A stretch of DNA of 64,000 nucleotides from Corbicula japonica (taxonomy: Eukaryota; Mollusca; Bivalvia; Venerida; Cyrenidae), in assembly GCA_038501625.1 (NCBI GenBank), contig JAZAYU010000007.1:2211685-2275684 (forward strand), read 5' to 3'. The position numbers were made by a program, and so were the translations under genes. The notes below the pieces were generated by a model that searched no databases, had not been told where the DNA came from, and saw only the letters and a list, made by a program, of their open reading frames with translations. Shown here piece by piece: positions 23,846 through 34,741 of the stretch; positions within the stretch are counted from its first letter, which is position 1; every line of letters begins with the position of its first letter.

Positions 23846-24286
23846 ATGACTACTGAGGGACATAAGTTTTATGTTATATATAACAGAGCAGCAAATCCCA
23901 TGGCAAGAACAGAAGATACAGACTTGTCACTCGAATTCACCACACATGTGGTATCTTACTTGGAAAGTATGGGTCACACCGGCTTCTATGCAGATCGCGA
24001 TGCAATTCCTGGGAGAAATATTTTTAGCGCATTGGAAAATAACATTAAGGCCGCCCGAAGAACAATTTTAGTTGTGACACCAAGGTTTCAGGCTAATGGT
24101 TGGGAATCTTATTCAGGCCAGAGGGCATTAAAGGAATATCTAGACACGAAGAAGACGGATAAGCTGATTCCGATAGGATTAGATATCCCTGATGATATGA
24201 AACTGCCAGAATTAAATGTTAGTGAATGGATCCATTTCACTAAAGACTTCAAAAACGAAGACAAAAAATTGAATATGGTGAAAGAG
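23846..24286 (+). CDS. TIR-Death tail-anchored protein, exon 1 of 8 (TIR domain)
   Basis: This exon encodes residues 1-147 of a predicted protein of about 703 residues (exons 23846-24286, 26338-26401, 26956-27030, 27951-28110, 29056-29171, 31112-31176, 31894-31951, 32565-33697). It forms most of a TIR domain: the box-1-like strand HKFYVIYNRA (6-15), the box-2 loop RDAIPG (51-56), a helix NIFSALENNIKAARR, the strand TILVVTPRF, and IPIGLDIP followed by WIHF in the box-3 position. TIR domains signal by homotypic assembly below Toll/IL-1 receptors, and some cleave NAD+. A catalytic glutamate of the SARM1 type cannot be assigned with confidence (E87 next to W86 is a candidate). The ATG opens the domain directly and follows a splice acceptor. 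The donor GAG/GTAAAC leaves phase 0. It is not MyD88, which has Death before TIR. Confidence 0.88.
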
Positions 24287-26337
24287 GTAAACAAAATTGA
24301 CTATTTTTTGTAACCTCGCATTTTTATGACCCCACAAAGTGCTCTCGTCCCTCCATACGTTTATCCCCCAAATCTTGTGGCATAAACTCCATATTAACTA
24401 TTTTGCATATTTCTTTCAAACTTGCACAGATGATCAAACAGGCTTTACGCACTCTGTTAGAGTGAGTAAATCAATTATTCTCTAATGTTCTAATATACAT
24501 CACATAATCAACAACAATACCATATTTAGGAATAAAGTTTCGTATTTCCCAGTACTTAGTCAGGGCTTTCCCCAGGCAATTATGGCATACCGGCGCCAGG
24601 ATGCCTTAATTTCTAAACTGTCATTAGTGGGATGCTTATAATCTGCTGGTATGCCATAAATCTTGGCCAGGATGCCTTAAAATTCAATCAACAAGGTCAA
24701 TAAACATGTCAAATTACGAAACTTTCTCGTCAATTTCAAGCGTTTCTTCGATATTGTTAAGCATCTGCTTGTTACAATATTTAATGAGCGTCAGCTGTGT
24801 ATGAGAAGTCGGATACAATTCAGTCGAATACAGAGAAGACAGTCATTAATCAACCAATTTATAAGAACAAATTATCTCGGCAGTTATGATGGCCCAAATG
24901 AGATTAAAGTCAGTATTTTGTTTTGATGACCTGCTAACTGTGAAGGTGTGTGAGCGATGTAATAAAGTGGTAATTGATAATCTGAATCACTTTAATTAAC
25001 AGGTGATTATAGAATGATGAAAGTTTTTACGTTATTAATTTTGTACATCTTTAGATGCTCTCCTTTACAATAAATGACCCTTCTACTGAACATGTTTATT
25101 TTTCAACATGTGTTGAATTGTGGCATAATCATAAGACAACTACAGGAGGTCTGCAATCTAGGGCTGTGTATCTGATTTGAGATATGTTGCAACAAGAGAC
25201 AATTGTAACATGATTTTCAGGCATATGTCTATTAACTTGATTAAGACAAAAAGCAACAATTGTTTTGTATTAACTTTTTATTTAAGTACCATACAGTAGT
25301 AACTCGGTGGTAGTTCTGTGAAAAATGTGCTTTGAAAAATGTGCTGCATTGTTATATTTCAATAAAAGAAAACTATTTTGCATTGTGCTAAATACATATT
25401 CATATATTTGTAAGATGCACCACATCAATCATTGTGAAAACATTTAGCACAAAGTTGCAGTGTAAAAACATTTGGCACAAAGTTGCATGTCAAGCGTAAA
25501 ATGCCAAGATGCCTTAAAAATTTTCTGGGGAAGGCCCTGGTTACTTATATTACAATAAAATTAAAGCCACTTTTTCTGGAAATGTGCGCTTGTTGCTGTA
25601 CATCAGGTTCTGTCATCTTAAGGCTTTAAATCTATTCTGTAAAGAGACTAAAACAGAATTGAATATAATATTATCAATTTCAGGGCACGACAAATCCATT
25701 ACCCGGTTCCATTTCTATACCCCAGCTCTATTCACTAAGCCCTTTCGAATTTGTTTAAAGTCTGTTTGTGCTAATATTTCACATATTGCCAGGGGAATGA
25801 TTAAATTTTCCAATAGTGCTTCCAGATTTATGCAGATTTTCAGATCTATGGAGGATTTTGCTTTAAAATGCAAAACTTGAAGATTTCATCACAAACTTCC
25901 CTATTTAAATCGCGATAAAATGTTTATTATCCCTTCTACCACTTGAGAATTCAACGAATATGTGCAGAATTCATTTGGCTTTTAAAATCAGCCGATATTT
26001 CTTTTCAAGAGTTAATCATAACTAGCGAAAATGATAATTTCTTACACCGCTGTCAAGTATGAAAAAACTTACCGTGTCTGCGCCTGGATGTGCCGTCCGC
26101 TCCTGGCTCTGCCGGTTGACGGGTGTGATTTATAAATGTCATTTTTAAACATCAGAGATTAAGCTTGTAAACTAAATCTAGGCAACTGAAGAAGTTCCTA
26201 ACATCAAGAGATATGAGATAAAAAAAATCTTAAGATTTAACCTGGTGTAAAGTCACAATTTTCAAGAGTTGTTATTCCTATTGAATGGTCTGTCCCAATA
26301 TTCAAAATCAATGTTAGTTTTTCACTGTTTGTTCCAG
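24287..26337 (+). other. Intron 1 of the TIR-Death gene
   Basis: Contains a 979-bp CAGGGC-type transposon (24561-25539) and, near 24325, a 'TTTTTATGACCCC' start resembling the dispersed Helitron-like repeats. A 98-codon frame (25584-25880) shows no known family. No extra exon is required by phase. Confidence 0.6.
24561..25539. mobile_element. CAGGGC transposon in intron 1 (inverted relative of 11902-12860)
   Basis: The ends CAGGGCTTTCCCCAGGC and CTGGGGAAGGCCCTG, and the interior (CGGCGCCAGGATGCCTTAAT, ATGCCTTAAAAATTTTCT), match the element at 11902-12860 in reverse orientation. Length is 979 bp. The flanks TTAGT and GTTAC do not form a clean duplication, so the insertion site has mutated or rearranged. 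Confidence 0.85.
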
Positions 26338-26401
26338 GCTCTGGAGAATGATGGGAAGTGGAACCAGCAACCAGCCTATCAGGCACAACTTCATGCCAGA
26401 G
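26338..26401 (+). CDS. TIR-Death protein, exon 2 (end of TIR domain)
   Basis: A 64-bp exon encoding ALENDGKWNQQPAYQAQLHA, a plausible last TIR helix. Acceptor TTCCAG at 26337, donor AGAG/GTAGG after 26401. It enters in phase 0, matching exon 1, and leaves in phase 1. Confidence 0.8.
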
Positions 26402-26483
26402 GTAGGAAATTATTTCACTCTCCCAATATCCTGAAAAATACTTGGATTAAAGTGAACACTTGACTGTGAAGCAAGTATATATT

Positions 26484-26602
26484 TTAAAACCCTTTACTCC
26501 ATCACATAGCAACCAGTGTAGATGAATCTAACCAGTGTTGATGGATCTACACTGTTTTCCCATGAGATAACAGCCCTATCCCATGCTGTAAAGGGTTTAA
26601 AT
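26484..26602. mobile_element. Foldback MITE, family A (short variant, intron 2)
   Basis: Starts AAACCCTTTACTCCATCAC and ends GCTGTAAAGGGTTTAA, with GTAGATGAATCT and GGATCTACACTG inside. It is about half the full family length. Confidence 0.7.
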
Positions 26603-26955
26603 TTAAGGTTAAAGTTGGCATATATGCTCATTTACAAGCTAATTTCCTTCATTTTTTTAAAGCTTTGAAACTTAGTTCATTATTTAATATAACAAGAGTT
26701 AAGTATCCCTACCTTGCCTAACATTCTCTTCACTATTACGGTGTGCCTCCTTACTAAAATTGTGCAGTAATTTCTCTCAACATTTCTCTTTCAACTGCTG
26801 GTATACTACCACGCAATTAGATGTGCTGGTTAAGGAAATTTTTCACTTAGGAGATGTTTTTGTTAAGGTATCTTTGTGAAAAAACAATTCATTTGGACAC
26901 GATTTTCTCATTTTAAAACCTTTCAGGTGAAATATACTTTATTATCTTTTTTCAG

Positions 26956-27030
26956 AACATGGGGATAACAGGCTGAGGACAGAATCTGATAAGCTGATGA
27001 CACAGCCATCAACATCTGTAGACTGCTATG
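26956..27030 (+). CDS. TIR-Death protein, exon 3 (linker)
   Basis: A 75-bp exon encoding EHGDNRLRTESDKLMTQPST followed by SVDCY, a polar linker between the TIR and Death domains. Acceptor TTTTTTCAG, donor TATG/GTAATG. Phase 1 in and out, consistent with its neighbours. No domain is recognised in it. Confidence 0.72.
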
Positions 27031-27579
27031 GTAATGGTATACCATACAGTTATCATATGTTGTATATTATCATTGCCCGTGTTTATCCACAGTCTAGACT
27101 CTAAGGGAAAATCTTGATCTGCTGTAGTATTTTGCAAGGGTTTTTTAATTTTTGCATATTTCACACTAGGGAACATGTGCATATTCCAAAACCCAGCAAA
27201 ACTTTGAAAATAAACCATTTATCTTATGATTTATACAAATGCTTGAATTTATGCCTGTGCAAAAATGTTCTTTGCAGTTTATGTGTGAAAATTCTTTTTT
27301 CCCGAAATTAAATGGTAACAATGTACCATTTTTCTCTTCCTTTACATTCCTAGAAAACTTCCTTTGGAGGATGGAAACATGGGTTCCATTTGACCCGGGA
27401 GATGACCCTTTGACTCTTAGAATTTCCAAAATGCCTCATTTTGACAATTGAATTTTTAGCTGAAGGGTAATTTTTGCGTTAAATTGTGAGTTTTTTGGCT
27501 AGTAATTGGCAGAATACCCTAAAAAATTATAAAAATGACCCTTGAGATTCAGTAGCTTGTGGAATCTCTGCTAAGGTTA

Positions 27580-27716
27580 TAAAACAGAGAATGGAAACCA
27601 GTCCCCAATCTAAAGCATCTGATTGCCTGAAATAGCGACTGGTTGCCATTTCAGCCAATCAGATGCTTGAGATTTGAGACTGGTTTCCAAGCTCAGTTTT
27701 ATAATCTTGGAGCCTG
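27580..27716. mobile_element. Foldback MITE, family B (intron 3)
   Basis: Imperfect palindrome: AAGGTTATAAAACAGAGAAT, GAAACCAGTCCC and AGCATCTGATTG pair with CAATCAGATGCT, GAGACTGGTTTCC and GTTTTATAATCTTGG. A half copy lies at 28806-28895. Confidence 0.8.
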
Positions 27717-27950
27717 GATAATATATGACAACTGTATTTCTAACTGTGAAATGTGTTGCATTTTAAATTTCACATGAAGATGAATGTGAAAATTGAACTA
27801 TTCCAAAATGCTGACCATTCCAAGAATTGTGTATGAACTCCATCGTAAATGAGACATTTTATCTTTAAACTTATATAACTGCATATACTCATTATTATTT
27901 CCACAGAATATGGGTTGCCAGTTACATATATAAATCTTGTATGTTTACAG

Positions 27951-28110
27951 AGTTTTTCACGGACAAATTTCTGATGGATTTAGCTGAGAATTTCCCACGT
28001 GATTGGAAGGAACTTGCTAAACATTTAGGTGTACCAGACCATATTGTTCTGCAAGTAGAAAGTGATAACCCCCGCAGTGTCAAACAACAAGCATACTACG
28101 CACTAAAATA
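27951..28110 (+). CDS. TIR-Death protein, exon 4 (Death domain, first part)
   Basis: This exon encodes FFTDKFLMDLAENFPRDWKE, then LAKHLGVPDHIVLQVESDNP and RSVKQQAYYALKY. This is the N-terminal two thirds of a Death domain, including the hallmark 'WKELAKHLG' and a helix-3 'I..VE.D' pattern. Acceptor GTTTACAG. The donor is AAAATA/GTAGGT, immediately before what would otherwise be a TAG stop. Choosing this donor joins ALKY to the next exon's W to give the usual ALKYWK helix-5 start. Death domains assemble with other Death domains into signalling platforms such as the myddosome. Neighbouring exons carry the TIR domain and the rest of this domain. Confidence 0.88.
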
Positions 28111-28805
28111 GTAGGTTAAAGAAATCAAACAGTTTGTATTGTTGTGTTGTTTGCGGCAGAGAGTTGAAAAGGGATATAGAAATAGCCTTTCCCAGACTGT
28201 CAGTGTCAATTTCATGCCTGTGTTATATCTTAGTAATCCCAAGGAAGACTTTGAAACAATATAATTATTATACCATTCAAGACAGTATACAGAAGGCAAC
28301 ATCTAAAGATTCAATTTCACAGTTCTTAATAAATGAATACATGTAATTAAATATCAAATCTATAGGCATTTTTGGATGCTGGTAATCTCATAAATCTTTG
28401 AGAGGATTTCAAATTTAATAGACAGAAACTAATGCTTATCATAATGATTAACAGACGGACCATTTGCAAACAGGTGCAAGTTTTAGCCGACATTCATCAT
28501 CTGATAGTCACAAAACTTACTGAGATAATCGTTCATAAATCAAGCGCTTTTGGGGTTAATATCCTCTTTAGAACATAATAAAACATGCATTTTCTTCTGC
28601 AATTAAGGGATATATTGGCAGCAAATGTCTACAGCATTTTTTATGTCCCTGACCCTAGCGGGTCTGGTACATATGGTCTTGTATTGGTCTGTTTGTCTAT
28701 CTGAATGTCCATCTGTATGTTTGTAATCTGGTCTCCAGACTCTATCTTAGCAAGCCCACAAGGTGTTTCAACCAAACTTTACACAAGTGTTCATCTGAGC
28801 TCAGT

Positions 28806-28895
28806 GTCCAAGATTATAAAACAGAGATTGCAGACCAGTCTCAAATCTCTCAGACTTGTCTTCATTTCAGCCAATCAGATGCTGGAGATTTTACA
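28806..28895. mobile_element. Foldback MITE, family B (partial, intron 4)
   Basis: AAGATTATAAAACAGAGATT, ACCAGTCTCAAATCTC and CAGCCAATCAGATGCT match the 27580-27716 element. The outer right end is missing. Confidence 0.65.
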
Positions 28896-29055
28896 TATTT
28901 TGACAGTATAATGTTATTGTTACTGCAAAATGCATAATTAGTAATTTTATCTGCTCAACTTTATGATGTCATTTTAAGAATTGAAGAAACACCTTCCAGT
29001 GACATTCTCCGTAACTTAGTTTTCTTGGATTAATAACTTTGCATGGATATTGCAG

Positions 29056-29171
29056 CTGGAAGACGGCGAACCCTGGTACAGAGGAAGAGATGCTTGTACA
29101 GCTTCAGGGTGTGCTTAGGGTCAACATGAAGAGAAATGACTTGGCAAACAACATTGATAAGGAATATCAAG
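29056..29171 (+). CDS. TIR-Death protein, exon 5 (Death domain, second part)
   Basis: Completes the Death domain: WKTANPGTEEEMLVQLQGVL, then RVNMKRNDLANNIDKEYQ, matching helices 5 and 6 ('...RNDLA..I'). Acceptor TATTGCAG, donor CAAG/GTATGT. It enters in phase 2 and leaves in phase 1. The Death domain spans about residues 196-284. Confidence 0.87.
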
Positions 29172-29207
29172 GTATGTAGGAGAGTTTGTTTTGTCTATGC
29201 CCCGTAC

Positions 29208-30565
29208 TAGTGTTGTATCTTCAGCGGGATAGCGGGGCGCGGCGCCCCGCCCTTTTTGAAGAGCGCCCCTCTGCCCTAAATCTCGAACACTATGCCCTTT
29301 CCCCCATAAATGCCCTTTTGTCTTCAATAATTAATGTCAACCACCGAATTCTGCCTTTGTTTATTCAATGCCTATGTTTTCCCAGGTTACCTTGTGTAAT
29401 TAACAGAAACGCAGCGATGCGTGTATACGTACCCTACAGCAACCGTCTGAAATCTAGTCCCTGACAAGTCATTAATCGATACTTGGATAAGTGGCAAATA
29501 CACAGAAACCCAGTGTCAAAAACTTGTTAGTCATAAACAGCTGATTAGCCTAATCAACAGCATGTGCCCATGCGGCATATCAAACGTCCCGACCGACCCC
29601 CCTTGGAGTCAATTAATTGTCGCATCACTTGCTTCTGTATTCCAATAAACTGTATAGCTTGGTACAGTATTTTTTGTATTAAAACCAGATTATCTCATGA
29701 TTTTAAATAACAAAAATAAAGCAAAAACATCGTAATTTGATACAGTAATTCGCTTGTCCCATTATTTTGAATTTGCCGGCATCGCTCGTTTTTAACAAAG
29801 TACTCTTCAAACAAGCATTCATATTCGGAAAGGAAACCTGTTTACACAAAAATAACTTTATTTTAATGGTTAAAGCCATAGAAAACAGAAGCTTTAAAAA
29901 ATTATGAAAAAATGCTCACTTTCAAAAGGGAAATTGTACGACTTTTTGCCAATGTTTCTATTATCTAGTAAGTTGGATTTTGATACCTTGATGTCTTAAA
30001 ACTGCTCAAATTACATGGAAAACTCAAGGAAACATCTAGTTCTCTTGATAAAATTTCATTTTCATCATGTACAATCTAAATTTCATTAGAGATTACAACC
30101 CGTTAAAGTGTAATCAATTTCGGACAGCAATCATTTCAGATACGTTTTATTTTCCACAATTATTCTAAGGTTTTATTATTTTTATAAGTAACTTATAAAT
30201 TTTGACTATCACATAAATTGGCCAAAATCTCACCTACAATATCATCAAGTATCACTAAGTGACAGACAGAACTAAGGATACATTTTAAATTTAAACAAGA
30301 TTGTACTCGGGCTGTTCTGTTGTCAGAGTTAGTAACATGATAATTCATTGATTCAGATTTGTTTGAAGAAACATATTCAGCTATTTACTAACCCCTACCC
30401 CACCTTAAAACAACAAAAAAAACAACAACAACAAATTAAGTGTAAGTATGCTGAAAAGTGTCATTTTGCTAGCGAAAAACACGTATTTGCCCCTGCCCCT
30501 TTTTGACAGCACCCTGCCCTTTTTTCACAGCACCCTGCCCTTTTTAAATCCTGGATACAACACTA
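29208..30565. mobile_element. 1.36-kb inverted-repeat transposon in intron 5
   Basis: Ends TAGTGTTGTATC (29208-29219) and GATACAACACTA (30554-30565). Subterminal GC-rich runs include GCGGCGCCCCGCCCTTTTTG on the left and repeated ACCCTGCCCTTTTT on the right. The same GC-rich vocabulary occurs in the element at 61161-62846. No transposase was recognised. The flanks show GTAC near both ends, but no clean target duplication. Confidence 0.78.
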
Positions 30566-30581
30566 AGTACAATATGCTGGG

Positions 30582-30688
30582 CATGTTTGTTTTTCTGATC
30601 CTGATCAGACAACATGGATGTACTGGCTGATCAGAACAAACTTGATCACACATGTGTAAAAATGCGAATATTTGGAGTAAAGGGTTAA
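30582..30688. mobile_element. Foldback MITE, family A (partial, intron 5)
   Basis: Right-hand part only: GATCCTGATCAGACAACATG, CACACATGTGTAAAAATG and GGAGTAAAGGGTTAA. Confidence 0.65.
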
Positions 30689-30835
30689 GATTAAACATTT
30701 TCTGAGGTTTGATTTTGTGTTGCCTGCAATACATGTAGAAATGTAGGAATCCTATTGTTGTGATGCCTGCAATAGCTGGTAGACACATAGGGATCCTATT
30801 GTCTGGCGGCGGTAGCAGCAGGTAGTCACTCAACT

Positions 30836-31000
30836 TACCATGAAGCGTTATGTTGCCTATGACTTTAAAAGTGTTTTTCCTATTCACTTAATACTTGGAA
30901 TATGTTATCTGCATGAACAAAGCCATTTGTGATAACAAGATTGATAACTCCTGTTTTACTATTTTTTGAGTTCTGCCCCTTTCAATTACAACTATAGGCG
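30836..31000 (+). repeat. Copy of the 148-bp dispersed repeat (intron 5)
   Basis: TACCATGAAGCGTTATGTTG, TTCACTTAATACTTGGAATA and TTTTTTGAGTTCTGCCCCTT match the tandem copies at 41711-41992, with divergence. The function is unknown. Confidence 0.7.
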
Positions 31001-31111
31001 ATATGTTTTCTGTGGAACACCAAATTCTAGTTGTTCTCATTCCTAGACATTACTTAGACCATTGAACCGCTGCAAACTTAAATGATACAACAGGATCTGT
31101 TATTATTGCAG

Positions 31112-31176
31112 TTTTCAAAGCTAGCAGAGAGGACTGTGGTGAACCTGATGCACTGACGAACAGAAGCACTCACCAG
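31112..31176 (+). CDS. TIR-Death protein, exon 6
   Basis: A 65-bp exon encoding VFKASREDCGEPDALTNRST then HQ. Acceptor TATTGCAG, donor CACCAG/GTAATT. It enters in phase 1 and leaves in phase 0. No domain; it is the start of the polar linker after the Death domain. Confidence 0.75.
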
Positions 31177-31206
31177 GTAATTGTGTTCCAATTATCCATT
31201 TACTCG

Positions 31207-31378
31207 TCTATTGGCCAACAGTGTAGATCTACATCATCTGGCACATTCAATCTACGCTGTTCACTTTTTGACTTTTAGATTATTTCTGTCCAAGAACCAA
31301 ACAGTGCAGATCCTGATCAGAAGGCACAGTTCGCCCATTCGATAAAACTTGTTTATGTGGAGAGGGTTATTGATGAAA
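31207..31378. mobile_element. Foldback MITE, family A (intron 6)
   Basis: Contains AGTGTAGATCTACATCATCT, TTAGATTATTTCTGTCCAAG and GTGCAGATCCTGATCAGAAG, and ends TGGAGAGGGTTA. Its left end is lost. Confidence 0.65.
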
Positions 31379-31452
31379 AGGGAACAGGGCCCTTCTTTGT
31401 GGATTTATAATAAAGCTCTCCCATTCAAATTGGTCAAAATTTGACAACATTT

Positions 31453-31545
31453 TAACCCTTTCCTACATAAATACACATTTTTACGCATGTGCTACCAGTG
31501 TAGATCCAGATCAGCCGGCACATCCGTCTGCACTCACATAAGTGA
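31453..31545. mobile_element. Foldback MITE, family A (left half, intron 6)
   Basis: TTAACCCTTTCCTACATAAA followed by AGTGTAGATCCAGATCAGCC and GGCACATCCGTC; the right half is absent. Confidence 0.7.
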
Positions 31546-31893
31546 TGAGTGATTTTATCACACATTTTGGCAATATAATGTCATTTTACCAAGAAATGCT
31601 TATTAATTAATTTATCAGACCCATAACTTTAACATGAAATGAGCAATCTTGTTTATATTTGGCATGTGAAAGTGTGCTTGACATGTGGCCCACAAGCATC
31701 AAATTTCAAGGTTTGACGTCGATTGTTTGAAGGTAGCTCCCCATTTCATAGTGATAAGTTAGTCAGTAAATGTGGCTTTTTGATTTGAAAAATACCTTAG
31801 CGTTAACTAATGTTCTGTTTTTTTTCTTTACTTCTAGGTCAATTGCCATTTTCTTTGTATACATTTAACTTCTAAATGGCTTTTATATTTCAG

Positions 31894-31951
31894 ACCAGTG
31901 TTAAAGAACCTGTTCGGGGCCAGCAGACAGTCAACAGCAATAACAGTGCAA
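31894..31951 (+). CDS. TIR-Death protein, exon 7
   Basis: A 58-bp exon encoding TSVKEPVRGQQTVNSNNSA. Acceptor ATATTTCAG, donor GCAA/GTAAGG. It enters in phase 0 and leaves in phase 1, continuing the linker. Confidence 0.72.
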
Positions 31952-32564
31952 GTAAGGAAAAATCATTTTCAGGTTTTGGTGCAAAAACTGATGTATCACA
32001 TACATATGACTTAGAGAAATGATACATCATTTTAGTGTTAAACCTTCTGCAAATGCAGTCAGGGGGTGAGATGGGGGTATCAGACACAACACATGCTGCC
32101 TTAAAAGTTAGAAAAATTGCTTCCAAATTTGCCAGAGTTCAGAGTGCAACAGTTTGCTAACATTTTTTCTTAATTTGATAGTGCACCAGTTTGTAAACAA
32201 TATTCTGTAATATGACAGAAGCCATATTTTCCAATTATCAATATAATCTAAATTGAAAAGGCATAATTAAACTAACATTTGTGAACCCATAGGCTAAAAA
32301 ATGTTTAGAGCTGACCTATGTGCACAACTTCTATTGAGTAAATGCTTTTGCATTATCTTTCTTTTGCATACTTGACAGAAACTGGAAAAAAACTGATATT
32401 GCTTAGCAACAATTACATTTCCAGAGTCGGGAAAGATACTTCATTATTTTCTGTTTTATTTCCAGAGCGTATCTTAAGAACCCCTCAAGGGATTTCAACC
32501 AAATGATTGTTTTTGATAGCAATACTCTCTGACTTTTTTTTAATGTCTCATTTTATATCTATAG

Positions 32565-33697
32565 CTGCAAGAATTGTCAGAGAACTGAGAGTGGAAACAG
32601 CTTCAGCATCACAATCTAGACCAGAATTGCCAGAGCAGCAGACACCCCAAATGAGCTCAATAACCCTTCAGGACGGCCCCTGTCTCTCCCTGCCTTCCGC
32701 AGATATCGTGTCCAGTAACAATTCTGTACAGTCAAAACAAGCTGCTGGACTAACAAATGCTGAATCTGATGAAAGGGATGGAATAAATGCCAACCATGTA
32801 TCCCAGCAACATCAAATGGAAAACCTGAAAAGTGTGGTTACAAGTGGTGGACCAAATAAAAGAAATGACTTCACACAAAATGCATCTCAACAGCCAAGTA
32901 TAGAAATAGATAAAGGTGGCAGTGAAAATGGTAATAATATTCCAGATATGAAGAAAAATACTGCAAGTGATGATGCTAGATACAAAATGGGAACCAGGGA
33001 AACAGAGAATGTGATGGCAAATGAGAGAGGAGATAATTCTGAAGATTCCATGGTTAGAGCCGAGACTGGGGACAGTAGTGGAAGCAGTCGACCGAATCCT
33101 GCTCTGGCCTTTGGACAGCATAGCATATCTCAAGATTCTGATCTCACTGCTGATGCTCTAAATACTCCATCACCATCAACAGATTCTGGCTATAGCCATT
33201 CAATACCTGAAACCCCAGTTGATAATGGGCTTGTTGTTGCAGAGGAAATGCAGCCAGTAAATGCCAACCAGTTACACTCCACGGCACAGCCAGTAAATGC
33301 AAAACAGTTACAGTCAAATGCAGTATCTGAGCCTCCGCTAAAAGATGATGTTAATGGTTTGCAAAACAAGTCTAATAAAATACAAGCCGTACAGAAGTTA
33401 GAAGAAGTTACTAGGAACCATCAGGACACAACTTGTGAAAATTCTAATGCAACCACTGAGGATCAAATATCAGATGGTTTACCGATTTCTCCTACCTTGC
33501 AAACTAGTGATGACACAGCTGAGCAAAATCAGTTTAATTCAAATGCAATGTCATCTCAGAAAAATGGTTATGAAATTTTAAGCGCCTTTCAAGAAAAGAA
33601 GAAATCTAATTTTGGCTTTTCCGGACTTGCTTATCTGGGTTTGGGTCTTGGAGTTGTACTTGTTTCGATTATAATATATAAAAAGCTCAAGTCTTAA
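32565..33697 (+). CDS. TIR-Death protein, exon 8 (linker and C-terminal membrane anchor)
   Basis: Last coding exon, residues about 327-703. Acceptor TATCTATAG at 32564, stop TAA at 33695-33697. Most of it is a polar, low-complexity linker rich in Ser, Asn, Gln and Asp, containing a degenerate repeat (QPVNANQLHSTAQPVNAKQL). The last 26 residues form one hydrophobic segment (about 678-697, core LGLGLGVVLVSIII) followed by the short basic end YKKLKS. With no N-terminal signal peptide, this is the layout of a tail-anchored protein facing the cytosol. A short helix with a small basic tail favours the mitochondrial outer membrane, as in MAVS or BCL-2 relatives, but ER insertion is possible. The segment beginning GTRETENVMANERGDNSEDS is strongly similar to the last exon of the convergent KEN gene at 56404. 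Confidence 0.88.
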
Positions 33698-33849
33698 GTA
33701 ACACACAAATCCCCAGGTTGCAGCTTCCAATCTCCCAAAAGACATAGCATATTGCAATATATTTTTTTAATATACCAGTAAATTAGTAATATCTCCACTT
33801 TTGTGTAAATTGAAATTTGATTTTAATCTTAACTGCGATGTAGAGTATA

Positions 33850-33945
33850 AAACCTTTACTCTGTGAGATATGGCTGTTATCGCGTGTACAACCAGTTTAG
33901 ATCCAGATCAGCTGGCAAATCTGTGCCATGTGATAAAACATTTCC
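33850..33945. mobile_element. Foldback MITE, family A (partial)
   Basis: AAAACCTTTACTCTGTGAG, GTTTAGATCCAGATCAGCTG and AATCTGTGCCATGTG; left half only. Confidence 0.65.
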
Positions 33946-34735
33946 AGAGATAAAACATTTAAATATAGAGTGATTGGTTAGTATGTTAGTTGGCATTATT
34001 CCAAAGTGTTAACCAGAGGGATATTTACATAGTACCAGATATTCAAAGAAAAAGTCTGAAACATGAGTTTGCTATTTTTACTGATTCAGAATAAACACAT
34101 AATGATTTAAACCAGTGATCTAAGACGACAAAGATAATGATCAGCCACCATTGTATTCTGGTGTTTCAGTGTTTCAACTCTGAGTGGATGGGATTGAGTT
34201 TATTATCCAAGGCAATTAATACATGACTGTTCTAGAACAGAGTAATGTGAATTTTGGGACACAGTAGAAATTCACCTCTCCAGTAGCACTGCAGGGGCAG
34301 ATCCACAGTTCAGCGGTGTTGCTCTAACACCCTTTTGGGAAGCAATATTTAAGTTTCAAGGGCATTTTGAAAAAAAGTTAAAGATCACCATGTAACTAAC
34401 CTAAGATTGCCGCAAACAAACTCCCTTTCCAGAAATCTTGTGTCTGACCCTGCATTGCTTTCATAATCTTGGTGGTTCTGTCTCATTTTTTGACATTGGA
34501 CTTAAATAATTTCTCCTTTCTGACTTCTTTAATTAGCTGTGATAGGAGACTGAGTTCTCTGATTGTGGCTTTTTCTGATAATTATATGAATTTCATATTT
34601 CTTTCTTATAAACTTTGTTTTTTACACAGTCAAATTCATTGTGTAAAGGGTTTCAGAACTTGTTTTTAGATAAGATTTGTTACTTGTTAGATGTTAAGTT
34701 TGTTTCTTTATTTGCTTTTTTAAGATTTTGTATAC

Positions 34736-34741
34736 AATAAA
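34736..34741 (+). terminator. Possible poly(A) signal of the TIR-Death gene
   Basis: AATAAA in the context TATACAATAAACTAAT, about 1.04 kb after the stop. A candidate only; transcript data would decide. Confidence 0.4.

Noticed and set aside
23846..24286. MyD88 or SARM1 orthologue
   Set aside because: The domain order (TIR first) differs from MyD88. There are no SAM or ARM domains and no clearly assignable SARM1-type catalytic glutamate.
27951..28116. TAG at the end of the Death exon as a true stop making a TIR-half-Death protein
   Set aside because: The GTAGGT donor removes it and joins in phase to an exon that completes the Death domain. It is kept only as a possible intron-retained form.
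32750..33133. Minus-strand frames opposite the TIR-Death last exon
   Set aside because: They are antisense shadows of the real exon, whose homology to the KEN gene tail lies on the plus-strand frame.
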